A stretch of 64,000 nucleotides of DNA from assembly GCF_014333615.1 (NCBI RefSeq), contig NZ_JACSCY010000017.1, forward strand, positions 53,234 through 117,233, given 5' to 3'. Below, piece after piece: positions 42,789-51,096 of the stretch. The stretch is from Hymenobacter citatus (GTDB lineage Bacteria; Bacteroidota; Bacteroidia; Cytophagales; Hymenobacteraceae). The position numbers and the translations under genes were made by a program. Position 1 is the stretch's first letter, and every line of letters starts with the position of its first letter. The notes beneath the pieces were generated by a model. The model was given only the letters and a program-made list of their open reading frames with translations, searched no databases and was not told where the DNA came from.

Positions 42789-44768
42789 TTACGGGCGCAC
42801 CACCGGAAACGACGTAATCCGCAGATTGGTGGCACCGTACGGAATGAGCGTGAGCGTTTCGGGGGTAGCACCAGCGGGCTTAGCCACCGGACTGGCCGGC
42901 GGCGGACCAGCCGAGTTCTGCTCCATCTGCCACTGGGGTAGGCGCACGCCCTGCACGCGCAGCTCCATGGGGGCGCCATCGGGCGAAAACACCACGCCGG
43001 TAGTCGGGCGCTCCTGCACCTGGAACGCGGTGGCGGGGATAGCCGGGGGTAGGAGCAAGCCGTAGTTCCAGGGCGTGGTGGCCCGCACCGTGTAATCATC
43101 AGCCTGGTTGGGCCGGTCGCGCAGCTTGTCCCACTGCTCACCCAGCTTCAGCCCGTACACCAGCGGCCCACGCTCCACCGATACCGACTGGTTGTAACCC
43201 GGCTGCACGCGCACATCCATGGGTAGGCGCAGCTCCACCACGTCGCCCTGCTGCCAGCGGCGCTTCAGTTGGTAAAAGGTGCCAGCCTTGGGGGCGTCGG
43301 CCACGGCTTTACCATTCACGGTCACCATCGCCTTATCAGCCCAGGCCGGAATGCGCAGGCGTAGCGGGAAAGTTGCTTTCTTGCTGGATTTTGACACTAG
43401 AAACCGAATAGTTTCGCGGAAGGGGTAGTCGGTTTCCTCGCGGATGGTGACGTCCGTTTTGCCTACCCTGGTGGTTAGCTCGCTGGGCGCGTAGGCCGCG
43501 GCCACCAGGCCGCCGTCGGGCGAGGCCATCCAGAGGTTGGCCGCAAACTTGGGCCAGCCCTGGTGCATGTTGGCCGTGCAGCACCCAAACCACGGTTCCA
43601 AACCGTACACGTTGGAGTCGTCGCCGTTGGTGGACCATTGCCGCTTGGCCTTGTTCACCAGCACCTGGTTGGGCTGCTGGTCGTACTGGTGCGCCCACAT
43701 GGTGGGGTCGAAGGTGGCGGGTAGGGCGTTGAAGGTGATTTTCTCCAGCCGGTCGCCAAACTGCGGGTCGCCGAGCAGGGCCAGCAGCTGCTCGTACGAG
43801 TACTGCGCCTCTACCACCGCGCACAGCTCGATGCCCTGCGACGGGCTGCGGCCCGAGAAGTGTTCGTCGCCGCTGTATAGGCCGTTGGGCAGGCCGTGGT
43901 ACTGGTCCAGCACCTTGATTTGCTGGTAGATGCTCTGGCGGTCGGCGGCGGTGCCGCCCGTCATACCCCAGAGTACGGGCATCTTCAAGGCCATAGCGTT
44001 GTTTACGCCATGAGCCTGCAACGATTTGTCGGTCAAGCCTTTCGATAAGCCCAGGCTTTCCGTCGACGTTGGCTCCGTGAAGGGAAACTGCGCGTACATC
44101 TGCTGCCAGTTGTACCCTTGGCCAGCCAGCTGCTGAGCCAACGTCAGGAGCTGCGGATTTTTGGTCTTTTCGTACACCCACCGAATGGGCAGCAGTTCCT
44201 CGGCCCAACGATATTTCGCCCACTCGTGCAGCGGATTGGCTGCCAGCTGCCTGCTCTGATAGGCGAAATACCGCTCCATAAACGGCACCACGCGTTGGTC
44301 TCCGGTGGCTTCCTGGTACTGCATCAGGCTTTTGAGCACCAACATGTTGGGCCACCAGTCGTTGTTTTTCACCGGGCCAATGGCTCCATCGGGGCGCTGG
44401 CTTTGCAGGGTCCAGTCAATCCACTTTTGGGCCTTGGCTTTCAGGGTAGGGTCGTCGAGGAGGTAGGCCAGGGGTAGCAGGCCGTCGAGGTAGTAGGGGC
44501 CCCGCTCCCAGCCCTCGCCCGAGCCGCCCAGCCAGGCGCTGTTCGGCCCCACGTCGGCCCAAAACTCATCCAAATGGCCTGTCAGCCCATCGGCCTGAAT
44601 GCGCAGTTGGCGCTGGAGCCAACCCGCGGGCCGCACCGCGCCCAGCGGTAGCGTCTGGAAAGCGCTGGGGTGGAAAGCGGCGTTTTCGGTGGCAGCAGGT
44701 GTTTGCGCCGGACTACCCAGCGGCAGCAGGAGTGCCAGCGGAAAGGCGAAGCGGAAGCGGGGAATCAT
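42789..44768 (-). CDS. Secreted GH127 family glycoside hydrolase (beta-L-arabinofuranosidase like)
   Basis: A 659-residue enzyme with signal peptide (FAFPLALLLPLGSPA). The alpha/alpha-barrel domain carries the zinc-cysteine cluster of GH127/DUF1680: E314-x-C316 in GIELCAVVEA and the C396/C397 pair in FGCCTANMHQGW. In the characterised HypBA1 the equivalent residues are Glu338, Cys340, Cys417 and Cys418, and one cysteine acts as nucleophile. A C-terminal beta-sandwich follows (about 470-659). Activity on L-arabinofuranosyl or related sugars is therefore likely, though GH127 relatives with other activities exist. It lies near a sulfatase and its maturase, hinting at degradation of a sulfated plant or algal polysaccharide (inference). 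Confidence 0.92.
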   Translation of the reverse strand: MIPRFRFAFPLALLLPLGSPAQTPAATENAAFHPSAFQTLPLGAVRPAGWLQRQLRIQADGLTGHLDEFWADVGPNSAWLGGSGEGWERGPYYLDGLLPLAYLLDDPTLKAKAQKWIDWTLQSQRPDGAIGPVKNNDWWPNMLVLKSLMQYQEATGDQRVVPFMERYFAYQSRQLAANPLHEWAKYRWAEELLPIRWVYEKTKNPQLLTLAQQLAGQGYNWQQMYAQFPFTEPTSTESLGLSKGLTDKSLQAHGVNNAMALKMPVLWGMTGGTAADRQSIYQQIKVLDQYHGLPNGLYSGDEHFSGRSPSQGIELCAVVEAQYSYEQLLALLGDPQFGDRLEKITFNALPATFDPTMWAHQYDQQPNQVLVNKAKRQWSTNGDDSNVYGLEPWFGCCTANMHQGWPKFAANLWMASPDGGLVAAAYAPSELTTRVGKTDVTIREETDYPFRETIRFLVSKSSKKATFPLRLRIPAWADKAMVTVNGKAVADAPKAGTFYQLKRRWQQGDVVELRLPMDVRVQPGYNQSVSVERGPLVYGLKLGEQWDKLRDRPNQADDYTVRATTPWNYGLLLPPAIPATAFQVQERPTTGVVFSPDGAPMELRVQGVRLPQWQMEQNSAGPPPASPVAKPAGATPETLTLIPYGATNLRITSFPVVRP

Positions 44769-44812
44769 AGTGGAAAGAGCGTAGGTGGGAGAAAGAGCGC
44801 ACAGTGCTGTGT

Positions 44813-44929
44813 GGGGTAGTCCGGCGCAATATTTTGTGTCTCGTCGTTGAACGACTTACGTTCCTGTCAGCCAAGCAAACAGCTTCAACATCAGCAACGA
44901 CGAGACACAACATTTTGTGTCTCTACCCC
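44813..44929. repeat. REP-like inverted repeat, family B
   Basis: About 117 bp, GGGGTAGTCCGGCGCAATATTTTGTGTCTCGTCGTTGA against TCAGCAACGACGAGACACAACATTTTGTGTCTCTACCCC. It is the same family as 33154 and lies between the GH127 start region and the sulfatase stop. Confidence 0.9.
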
Positions 44930-44943
44930 GCCGACCGCCAGGG

Positions 44944-46677
44944 TTACTGCTGGGCCGTAGGTTTCGGAAATACCTGGTACTGTTCTGCCAATTGCTGCCA
45001 GCGCTGGCTCATGGCGGCTACGCGGTCGGGGTATTGGGTGGCCAGGTTCTTAGTTTCGGAGCGGTTGGTTTTGAGGTCGTATAGCTCCCAGGGGTCGTTG
45101 GCGCCCAGGCGCACAATCTTCCAGTCCTGCTGCCGGAAAGCGGCCGCACCGAAATGCTCCCAGAACAGCTCCGGGTGCAGGCGCTGAGCGGGCGCCTTGG
45201 CCGAGGTAAGCAGCGGCACAAAGCTTTTGCCAGGGGTAGGCGTGATGGTGCGCCCCGCAAAGGTGCTGGGGTAGGAGGCCTTGGCCACATCCAGGAACGT
45301 GCTCATCATATCTATCACGTGCAGAGGCTCGCGCACCAGGCGGCCGGGCTGCTGCACGCCCTGGGGCCAATGCACAATCAGGGGGGTAGCAATGCCGCCC
45401 TCGTGCTGCTTGGCCTTGTAGTAGCGAAACGGTGTATTGATGCTGTGCGCCCACACCGTGCCAATGCCGGCGTGCACCAGCTGGCCATTGGGCAGCACCT
45501 CTTTGTTCTTCGGAAACGCTACCGGTTGCCCCGCGCGGGTGCTGCCGGCCCGGTCGAAGCCGGGACCATACTCGGTGGGGTCCTCCGGGCTGGCACCGTT
45601 GTCGGACAAAAACAGGATGACAGTGTTATCGAGCTGCTTGGTGCGTCTCAGTTCTGCAATGAGGTGGCCGATATTCTGGTCCATGCGGTCGACCATGGCG
45701 GCGTGCACAGCCATGGCGTGCGCGTCCCAGTCCTTGGTAGGGTTGGTGGCCCAATCCTTCTTCGGAAACATAAACTCCGGCAGCGGCGTGGTGGCCGCGT
45801 CAAACAGCTTTAGGTCGATGATGCGCTTATAACGGCTTTGGCGCAGGGCCTGCCAGCCGTTTTTGTAGGTGTTTTCGTATTTCTTGATGTCCTCGGGCAA
45901 GGCCTGAATAGGCCAGTGCGGAGCCGTGTAGGCCACGTACATGAAGAAGGGCTTATCGGCCTGCTTGCCAAACTGCCGCACAAACGACACGGCCGTATCG
46001 CCAATGGCATTGGTGTAGTAGAAATCCTTCGGCACCGTTTTCACCGGCTTATCACCATACACCAGGCTAAACGGATCGAAGTAGTCGACCACGCCCCAAA
46101 TGGTGCCATAGAACTTCTCGAAGCCGCGGGCCGTGGGGTAGGTAGTGGGGTCCGAAAAGGGGCTGTAATCGGCCTGGTGGGCCAGCCACTTCAGCTGCTC
46201 GTCCTTGTCTTTGCGTTCCACCGTCTCCGAAATGTGCCACTTGCCTACCATGCCCGTTTGGTAGCCTGCCGCGCGCAGGGCCTCGGCAATGGTCACGGTA
46301 TGCTTGTCCAGCGTGCCCTGGTAGCCGGACTTGCCCTCGGCAAAGGTCATTTTACCAATGCCTGCCTGGTGCGGATACAGGCCCGTGAGCATGGAGGCGC
46401 GGGTAGGGCAGCACCGCCCTGTGTTGTAGCAGGCGTTGAACCGCAGCCCATCCTTGGCAAGCTTGTCGAGGTTAGGTGTCTTAATCTCACCACCGTAGCA
46501 GCCCAGGTCCGAGTAGCCCAGGTCGTCGGCCATGATGAGGATAATGTTGGGTCGCTTGGCGGTTTGGGTAGGAGGCCGTGTGAAGGCCATAGAGCCCAGC
46601 AGTACCACCAACGCCAGCGCCGTACTCACGGCGTGGTAGGCGTAGCGCCCGGTGTTTTTAGTTGATACAGGAAACAT
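44944..46677 (-). CDS. Cys-type sulfatase, exported
   Basis: A 577-residue alkaline phosphatase-superfamily sulfatase. Residues 1-37 include an N-terminal membrane/signal segment (LALVVLLGSMAFT). The metal-binding DDLGYSDLGCYGG, the sulfatase signature CCPTRASMLTG with the formylglycine cysteine at C89 (C-x-P-x-R), PHQAGIGKM, DNGASPEDPTEYG and KQHEGGIATPLIVHWP are all present. Its own maturase (FGE) gene lies next to it in the opposite direction, consistent with post-translational Cys to formylglycine conversion. Substrate (carbohydrate or aryl sulfate) is unknown; the GH127 neighbour suggests a polysaccharide. Confidence 0.95.
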   Translation of the reverse strand: MFPVSTKNTGRYAYHAVSTALALVVLLGSMAFTRPPTQTAKRPNIILIMADDLGYSDLGCYGGEIKTPNLDKLAKDGLRFNACYNTGRCCPTRASMLTGLYPHQAGIGKMTFAEGKSGYQGTLDKHTVTIAEALRAAGYQTGMVGKWHISETVERKDKDEQLKWLAHQADYSPFSDPTTYPTARGFEKFYGTIWGVVDYFDPFSLVYGDKPVKTVPKDFYYTNAIGDTAVSFVRQFGKQADKPFFMYVAYTAPHWPIQALPEDIKKYENTYKNGWQALRQSRYKRIIDLKLFDAATTPLPEFMFPKKDWATNPTKDWDAHAMAVHAAMVDRMDQNIGHLIAELRRTKQLDNTVILFLSDNGASPEDPTEYGPGFDRAGSTRAGQPVAFPKNKEVLPNGQLVHAGIGTVWAHSINTPFRYYKAKQHEGGIATPLIVHWPQGVQQPGRLVREPLHVIDMMSTFLDVAKASYPSTFAGRTITPTPGKSFVPLLTSAKAPAQRLHPELFWEHFGAAAFRQQDWKIVRLGANDPWELYDLKTNRSETKNLATQYPDRVAAMSQRWQQLAEQYQVFPKPTAQQ

Positions 46678-46807
46678 ACGGTTGATAGATAAATGATACG
46701 CAAGCCTGCTGCGGCCAATGTCGTTAGCTCCAGTATTTCAGACGAAGCTGTGTCCAAGCTAAATCATTTTAGTATATTGAGGATGATGACTATAAAGATT
46801 TGCACAA

Positions 46808-46908
46808 GAATCTGTGTAGGAAGTTATCAGACCGTCATGCTCCATCTAGCGTCCGCCTGTAGAAGCATGATAGTCAAATTTGAATTGCTAGACTTCCTAC
46901 ACAGATTC
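46808..46908. repeat. Inverted repeat, family E, between sulfatase and FGE
   Basis: Perfect 17-bp ends GAATCTGTGTAGGAAGT (46808-46824) and complement (46892-46908), with inner partial pairing GACCGTCATGCT / AGCATGATAGTC. A similar left half occurs near 42245-42300. It lies in the 332-bp gap between the divergent sulfatase and FGE genes; the rest of that gap shows no gene. Confidence 0.85.
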
Positions 46909-47009
46909 CAAATCAAAGTCTAAGCAAGCCGCAATTGTGTTGCTTCTACAAAAAGCGTCTGTCGAAATTTATTTTTGCTGTACTTCACTGCCCAATCTCC
47001 TTTTTCGGT

Positions 47010-47975
47010 ATGCTGAGGCGTCGTTTTCTGCTGAAGAGTGTAAGTATCGGTAGCTGGGTAGTGGCACTGAGCGCCTGTGAGTCCGGGCCACTTGCGCAGC
47101 GGCAGTATTCTTCTACCATCACCGTATTTGCCCACGAGCCGGCGCAGAAAATGGCTCCAACCACCGCCCCGCCCGCCACCATACCGGCCGGCATGGTATA
47201 CGTGCCCGGCGGCTACACCCAGATTGGTGCCGCCGATGGTTCAGCGCAGGAAAAACCCATGTTTTGGGTGCTCGTGAAGCCTTTCTTAATAGATCAGCAC
47301 GAAGTGACGGTAGGCCAGTTTCGGAAGTTTGTGCAGGCCACCGGCTACAAAACCGAGGCCGAGCACTTCGGCAACGGCGGCGTGCTAGACGAAACCACCA
47401 AGCAATGGGGCCTGAAAGATGGGGCCAACTGGCAGTTTCCCTACGGCCCCGAGGCCGGCCCTGCCGCGCCCAACCAGCCCGTCACGCAAGTGTCGTGGAA
47501 CGATGCGCAGGCCTATGCCAAATGGGCCGGCAAGCGCCTACCCGACGAAATAGAGTGGGAGCACGCCGCTCGCAACGGCCGCAACACCCGCACACTCTAC
47601 CCCGCCGGCGACAGCCTGCAAGTGCATGGCAGGTTCACGGCCAACACCTGGAACGGCACCTTCCCCGACTTCGACCGCCAGACCGACGGTTTCCACTACG
47701 CCGCGCCGGTAGGCTCGTTCGGCACGTCGCCGCTGGGCCTGACCGATATGGCGGGCAACGTGTGGGAATGGTGCGCCAACTACAAGCTTACCTACGCCAA
47801 CATCATGGACTCGGTGGCCGTGGCCAACTCGCCTACCACCGAGCGTGCCCAGCGGGGCGGCTCTTTCCTATGCGAGCCGGGCTGGTGCCACGGCTACCGC
47901 GTGTCGGGTAGGGCGGGCAGCACCTCCGAAACCGCCCTTATGCACGTGGGCTTTCGGTGCGTTAAAGATTTGTAG
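47010..47975 (+). CDS. Formylglycine-generating enzyme (sulfatase-modifying factor, SUMF1-like)
   Basis: Oxidises the active-site cysteine of sulfatases to formylglycine. The 321-residue lipoprotein starts MLRRRFLLKSVSIGSWVVALSAC, with a lipobox. The FGE-sulfatase domain (about 50-320) has GGYTQIGAADG, PFLIDQHEVTVGQFRKFVQATGY, PVTQVSWNDAQAYAKWAGKRLPDEIEWEHAAR and LGLTDMAGNVWEW. The catalytic cysteine pair is intact: C288 and C293 in GGSFLCEPGWCHGYR, spaced as in human FGE (C336/C341), so it is likely active, not merely a family relative. It is divergent from the sulfatase gene, its probable partner. The start at 47010 is chosen because earlier codons (TTG 46935) add no signal-like sequence. 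Confidence 0.95.
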   Translation: MLRRRFLLKSVSIGSWVVALSACESGPLAQRQYSSTITVFAHEPAQKMAPTTAPPATIPAGMVYVPGGYTQIGAADGSAQEKPMFWVLVKPFLIDQHEVTVGQFRKFVQATGYKTEAEHFGNGGVLDETTKQWGLKDGANWQFPYGPEAGPAAPNQPVTQVSWNDAQAYAKWAGKRLPDEIEWEHAARNGRNTRTLYPAGDSLQVHGRFTANTWNGTFPDFDRQTDGFHYAAPVGSFGTSPLGLTDMAGNVWEWCANYKLTYANIMDSVAVANSPTTERAQRGGSFLCEPGWCHGYRVSGRAGSTSETALMHVGFRCVKDL

Positions 47976-47984
47976 CTCCTTGCG

Positions 47985-48131
47985 GTCGTCTGCCGGTCCG
48001 ACGCCGTAGGCGTCCGACCGGTTGCCGCCTGGTGCTGTTCGCGCTAATAGGGGTAGGAGAGGCAGGCGTCAGCACGAGGCTCGGGCAACGACGACCGGTC
48101 GGACGCCTACGGCGTCGGACCGGCGGACGAC
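47985..48131. repeat. Large inverted repeat, family C
   Basis: GTCGTCTGCCGGTCCGACGC and following bases through CCGACCGGTTGCC pair with their complement ending GGCGGACGAC at 48131. It has the same core as 20221-20422 but a different centre. It separates the convergent FGE and proA genes, so it may also end both transcripts. Confidence 0.9.
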
Positions 48132-48139
48132 GCGTGCAG

Positions 48140-49387
48140 TTACGCTCGTACTTGCCCGTCGCCGCGCACCTGCCACTTGTAGCTGGTTAGCTCTTCCAGG
48201 CCCATCGGGCCGCGGGCGTGCAGCTTCTGCGTGCTGATGCCGATTTCGGCGCCCAGCCCAAACTGCGCGCCGTCCGTGAAGGCGGTGGAGGCGTTGGCGT
48301 ACACAGCGGCGGCGTCCACGGCGTTCAGGAACCGCTCGATATGCGCCGCATCTTCCGACACAATAGCCTCGCTGTGCTTGGAGCCGTGGCGGGCAATGTG
48401 GTCCAGCGCCTCGTCGAGGCTCCCTACCGTCTTCACCGCCAGCTGCAACGACAAAAACTCGGTGCCGAAATCCTCGGGGCGGGCAGGTTGCAGCAGCTCG
48501 GCGGGATACACACCGCGCAGGGCAGGGTAGGCGCGCTCATCGGCGTGCAGCAGCACACCGGCAGTGGCCAGTGGAGCCAACAGGGTAGGCAGGTCGATCA
48601 GGCGGCTTTCGTGCAGGAGCAGGCAGTCCAGCGCGTTGCACACGCTCACACGGCGCGTTTTGGCATTGTTGATAATGGCCCGGCCCTTGGCGAGGTCGGC
48701 GGTTTCGTCGAAGTAGGTGTGCACGATGCCCGCGCCGGTTTCGATGACGGGCACGCGGGCATTGTCGCGCACGAAATCAATGAGTTGCTGGCTGCCGCGC
48801 GGAATCAGCACATCCACATAGCCCACGGCTTGCAGCAGGGCGGCGGTGGCTTCGCGGTCGGCGGGGAGCAGGGTAGCCACGGCGGGGTCGAGGCCGTGCT
48901 GGCGCAGCACCTCGTGAATCACGGAGATAATGGCGCGGTTGGAAAAATCGGCATCAGAGCCGCCTTTCAGCACGCAGGCATTGCCGGTTTTCAGGCACAG
49001 CGCCACCACGTCGAATGTCACGTTGGGCCGCGCTTCGTAGATGATGCCCACCACGCCCAGCGGCACGCGCACTTTGCGCAGGTGCAGGCCGTTGGCGAGG
49101 CCGGTTTCGGTAAGCACGTTGCCCAGCGGCGAAGGTAGGGAGGCCACATTACGCAGGTCGTCGGCAATGGCTTGGATGCGCGCTGCCGAGAGCTGGAGCC
49201 GGTCGTACTTGGGGTCGTCGGAAGCCATGCGGGCCAGGTCCTTGGCGTTTTCAGCCAGAATAAACTCGGTTTGCTGCAAGGCCGCCTCGGCAACGCTTTG
49301 AAGTACTGCGTTGATGGTATCAGCGGAAATCTGTGCGAGGGTTCGGCTGGCTTGCTGCGTCGCTTCGAAGGTATGTGTCAGGTTCAT
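48140..49387 (-). CDS. proA: Gamma-glutamyl phosphate reductase
   Basis: Second step of proline synthesis, reducing gamma-glutamyl phosphate to glutamate-5-semialdehyde with NADPH. The 415-residue protein starts MNLTHTFEATQQASRTLAQIS, has IYEARPNVTFDV, LKGGSDADFSN, the catalytic cysteine in NAKTRRVSVCNALDCLLLH and FGLGAEIGISTQKLHARGPMG, the last being the ProA C-terminal signature. It lies downstream of proB on the same strand with about 97 bp between, filled by a palindromic repeat. Confidence 0.97.
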   Translation of the reverse strand: MNLTHTFEATQQASRTLAQISADTINAVLQSVAEAALQQTEFILAENAKDLARMASDDPKYDRLQLSAARIQAIADDLRNVASLPSPLGNVLTETGLANGLHLRKVRVPLGVVGIIYEARPNVTFDVVALCLKTGNACVLKGGSDADFSNRAIISVIHEVLRQHGLDPAVATLLPADREATAALLQAVGYVDVLIPRGSQQLIDFVRDNARVPVIETGAGIVHTYFDETADLAKGRAIINNAKTRRVSVCNALDCLLLHESRLIDLPTLLAPLATAGVLLHADERAYPALRGVYPAELLQPARPEDFGTEFLSLQLAVKTVGSLDEALDHIARHGSKHSEAIVSEDAAHIERFLNAVDAAAVYANASTAFTDGAQFGLGAEIGISTQKLHARGPMGLEELTSYKWQVRGDGQVRA

Positions 49388-49403
49388 AGGCGTGGTTTCT
49401 GTC

Positions 49404-49482
49404 AGCTGTTAGCTGCTGGCTGTTAGCTGTTAGCTCTAATCACAAACGAAAGCTATCAGCTAACAGCCAGCAGCTAACAGCT
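49404..49482. repeat. Palindromic repeat, family D, between proA and proB
   Basis: 32-bp arms of AGCTGTTAGCTGCTGGCTGT type sequence at 49404-49435 and 49451-49482 (one mismatch). It fills the gap between proB stop and proA start. A second copy lies before proB (50578-50674). Confidence 0.9.
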
Positions 49483-49484
49483 AA

Positions 49485-50570
49485 TTACTCAGCGTTCAAA
49501 AACAGATAATCGTAGTGCACCAGCGGCTTCTGCTGCTGCTGGCCCAGCCGCTCGCGGGCGGTAGTGGCGTCGTATTCGGCCATGCCCAGGCCCACGGCGC
49601 GGCCGTCTTCGGCCAGCAGCCGGATGATGTCGCCTTTCTCAAACTCTCCTTCCACGGCCACCACGCCCACCGGTAGCAGGCTGGTAGCCTTGCCAGGCGC
49701 CGTGAGGGCCGCGCAGGCGCCCGCGTTGAGGCGCACCGTGCCCTTGGCGGCCGGCTCGGCGTGGGCCAGCCATTTTTTGCGCCCCGAGGCCGTGCGGCTG
49801 GGTAAGAAGCGTGTGTTCACGACCTCTTCGCTCAGCACGCGGGGCAGCACGTTTTCGGTGGTGCCATTGGCAATGTGCACCGCAATGCCCAACTGGGCTA
49901 CTTTGTGGGCCATGTGGCACTTGGTAATCATGCCGCCGCGCCCGAACTGTGAGCGTTGGGTGGTCACAAACGCCGAAAAATCGGGTGTGTCGGAGCCAAT
50001 TTCGCGGATAACCTGTGAGGCCGGGTCTTTCGGGTCGCCACTGTAGATACCGTCCACATTGCTGAGAATTAGCAGGGCATCGGCGTCGAGCATGGCGGCG
50101 AGCAGGCCCGCCAGCTCGTCGTTGTCGGTGAACATCAGCTCCGTCACGGATATCACATCATTCTCATTCACAATCGGAATGATGTTGTTTTGGAGCAGCG
50201 CCCGGAAGCAGTTCTGCATGTTGCGGTAGTGTTGCCGGTCGCGGAAATCTTCTTTGGTCACCAGCACCTGCGCGCACGTGAGCTGGTGGCGGGCCAGCAG
50301 CTCGGCGTAGGTGGTCAGCAGTTTCACCTGCCCCACGGCAGCCAGCAGCTGGCGGCTGCTCACGGCATCGGCCTTTTCGGGTACTTGCACCAGACTGCGC
50401 CCCGCTGCCACCGCCCCCGACGACACCACAATCACCTCCCGCCCCGGCTGTTTGAGGGCAGCAATCTGCTCTACCAGGTGGGCAATGCGGGCCAGATCGG
50501 GCGTGCCATCGGCCTGGGTCAGTACGTTGGAGCCAATCTTGACGACGAGACGATGGTAGGGTAGGGGCAT
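49485..50570 (-). CDS. proB: Glutamate 5-kinase
   Basis: First step of proline synthesis, phosphorylating glutamate to gamma-glutamyl phosphate. The 361-residue protein has the amino-acid kinase domain (LVVKIGSNVLTQADG, VSSGAVAAGRSL, NENDVISVTELMFTDNDELAGLLA, MITKCHMAHKVAQLGIAVHIANG) and a C-terminal PUA domain (about 275-361), the usual site of proline feedback inhibition. It heads the proBA pair. Confidence 0.97.
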   Translation of the reverse strand: MPLPYHRLVVKIGSNVLTQADGTPDLARIAHLVEQIAALKQPGREVIVVSSGAVAAGRSLVQVPEKADAVSSRQLLAAVGQVKLLTTYAELLARHQLTCAQVLVTKEDFRDRQHYRNMQNCFRALLQNNIIPIVNENDVISVTELMFTDNDELAGLLAAMLDADALLILSNVDGIYSGDPKDPASQVIREIGSDTPDFSAFVTTQRSQFGRGGMITKCHMAHKVAQLGIAVHIANGTTENVLPRVLSEEVVNTRFLPSRTASGRKKWLAHAEPAAKGTVRLNAGACAALTAPGKATSLLPVGVVAVEGEFEKGDIIRLLAEDGRAVGLGMAEYDATTARERLGQQQQKPLVHYDYLFLNAE

Positions 50571-50577
50571 TTTTTTG

Positions 50578-50674
50578 AGCTGTTAGCGAGTAGCTGTTAG
50601 CTGTTAGCTATCAGCCAATGGCTTCAAATATGGGTAATGAAAAGCTAACAACTAACAGCCATCAGCTAGCAGCT
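50578..50674. repeat. Palindromic repeat, family D, between proB and the SMR gene
   Basis: AGCTGTTAGCGAGTAGCTGT ... AGCTAGCAGCT form multiple overlapping hairpins with the same AGCTGTTAGC unit as 49404. It lies upstream of proB's start and just past the SMR gene stop. Confidence 0.85.
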
Positions 50675-50681
50675 AAACTAA

Positions 50682-51011
50682 TTACCCATTTGACACGAAC
50701 TTCAACCCGATGATGGAGGCAATGAGCGTGGTCAGAAAAAAGACCCGCCAAAAGTCGGCCGGCTCCCGGAACACCACGATGCCCACCAGCACTGTGCCTA
50801 CGGCCCCAATGCCCGTCCAGACGGCGTATGCTGTGCCGATGGGTAGGGTTTGGGTGGCGCGGTAGAGTAGCGTCATGCTGAGCGTGAGAAAGGCGAAGAA
50901 CCCCAACAGCCACATAGTAGCCGTAGTGCCGGTGGTTTCTTTCATCTTGCCCAGGCAGGCCGCAAAACCGACTTCACATAAACCCGCAATAAATAAGAGA
51001 AGCCAAGGCAT
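50682..51011 (-). CDS. SMR family exporter (Gdx/SugE-like, guanidinium exporter type)
   Basis: A 109-residue, four-helix protein (MPWLLLFIAGLCEVGFAACLGK). The conserved Glu of TM1 is in GLCEVGFA; LPIGTAYAVWTGIGAVGTVLVGIVVF is the GTAYAVWTGIGAxG signature of the SugE/Gdx subgroup, distinct from EmrE/Qac. Gdx proteins export guanidinium with proton antiport. The ATG at 51011 gives the standard N-terminus; 17 extra in-frame codons upstream do not. No guanidine riboswitch is visible upstream. Location suggests cotranscription with proBA, but a palindrome separates them. Confidence 0.88.
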   Translation of the reverse strand: MPWLLLFIAGLCEVGFAACLGKMKETTGTTATMWLLGFFAFLTLSMTLLYRATQTLPIGTAYAVWTGIGAVGTVLVGIVVFREPADFWRVFFLTTLIASIIGLKFVSNG

Positions 51012-51044
51012 AGTGAGCAGGAACAGGGTAGGGTACGAAAGACG

Positions 51045-51072
51045 GTCCTGCTTCGACTCCACTCAGCAGGAC
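51045..51072. repeat. Short hairpin GTCCTGC...GCAGGAC upstream of the SMR gene
   Basis: 7-bp arms around TTCGACTCCACTCA; the loop motif resembles the ends of the 26168 element (CTTCGACTCCGCTC). It lies between the SulP stop and the SMR gene start and may be a terminator. Confidence 0.55.
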
Positions 51073-51096
51073 GGGCTAATTATGAAAGCATAACGT

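Noticed and set aside
50682..51096. Guanidine riboswitch upstream of the SMR (Gdx-like) gene
   Set aside because: The 85-bp upstream gap holds only a short GTCCTGC hairpin; no guanidine-I/II/III features seen.
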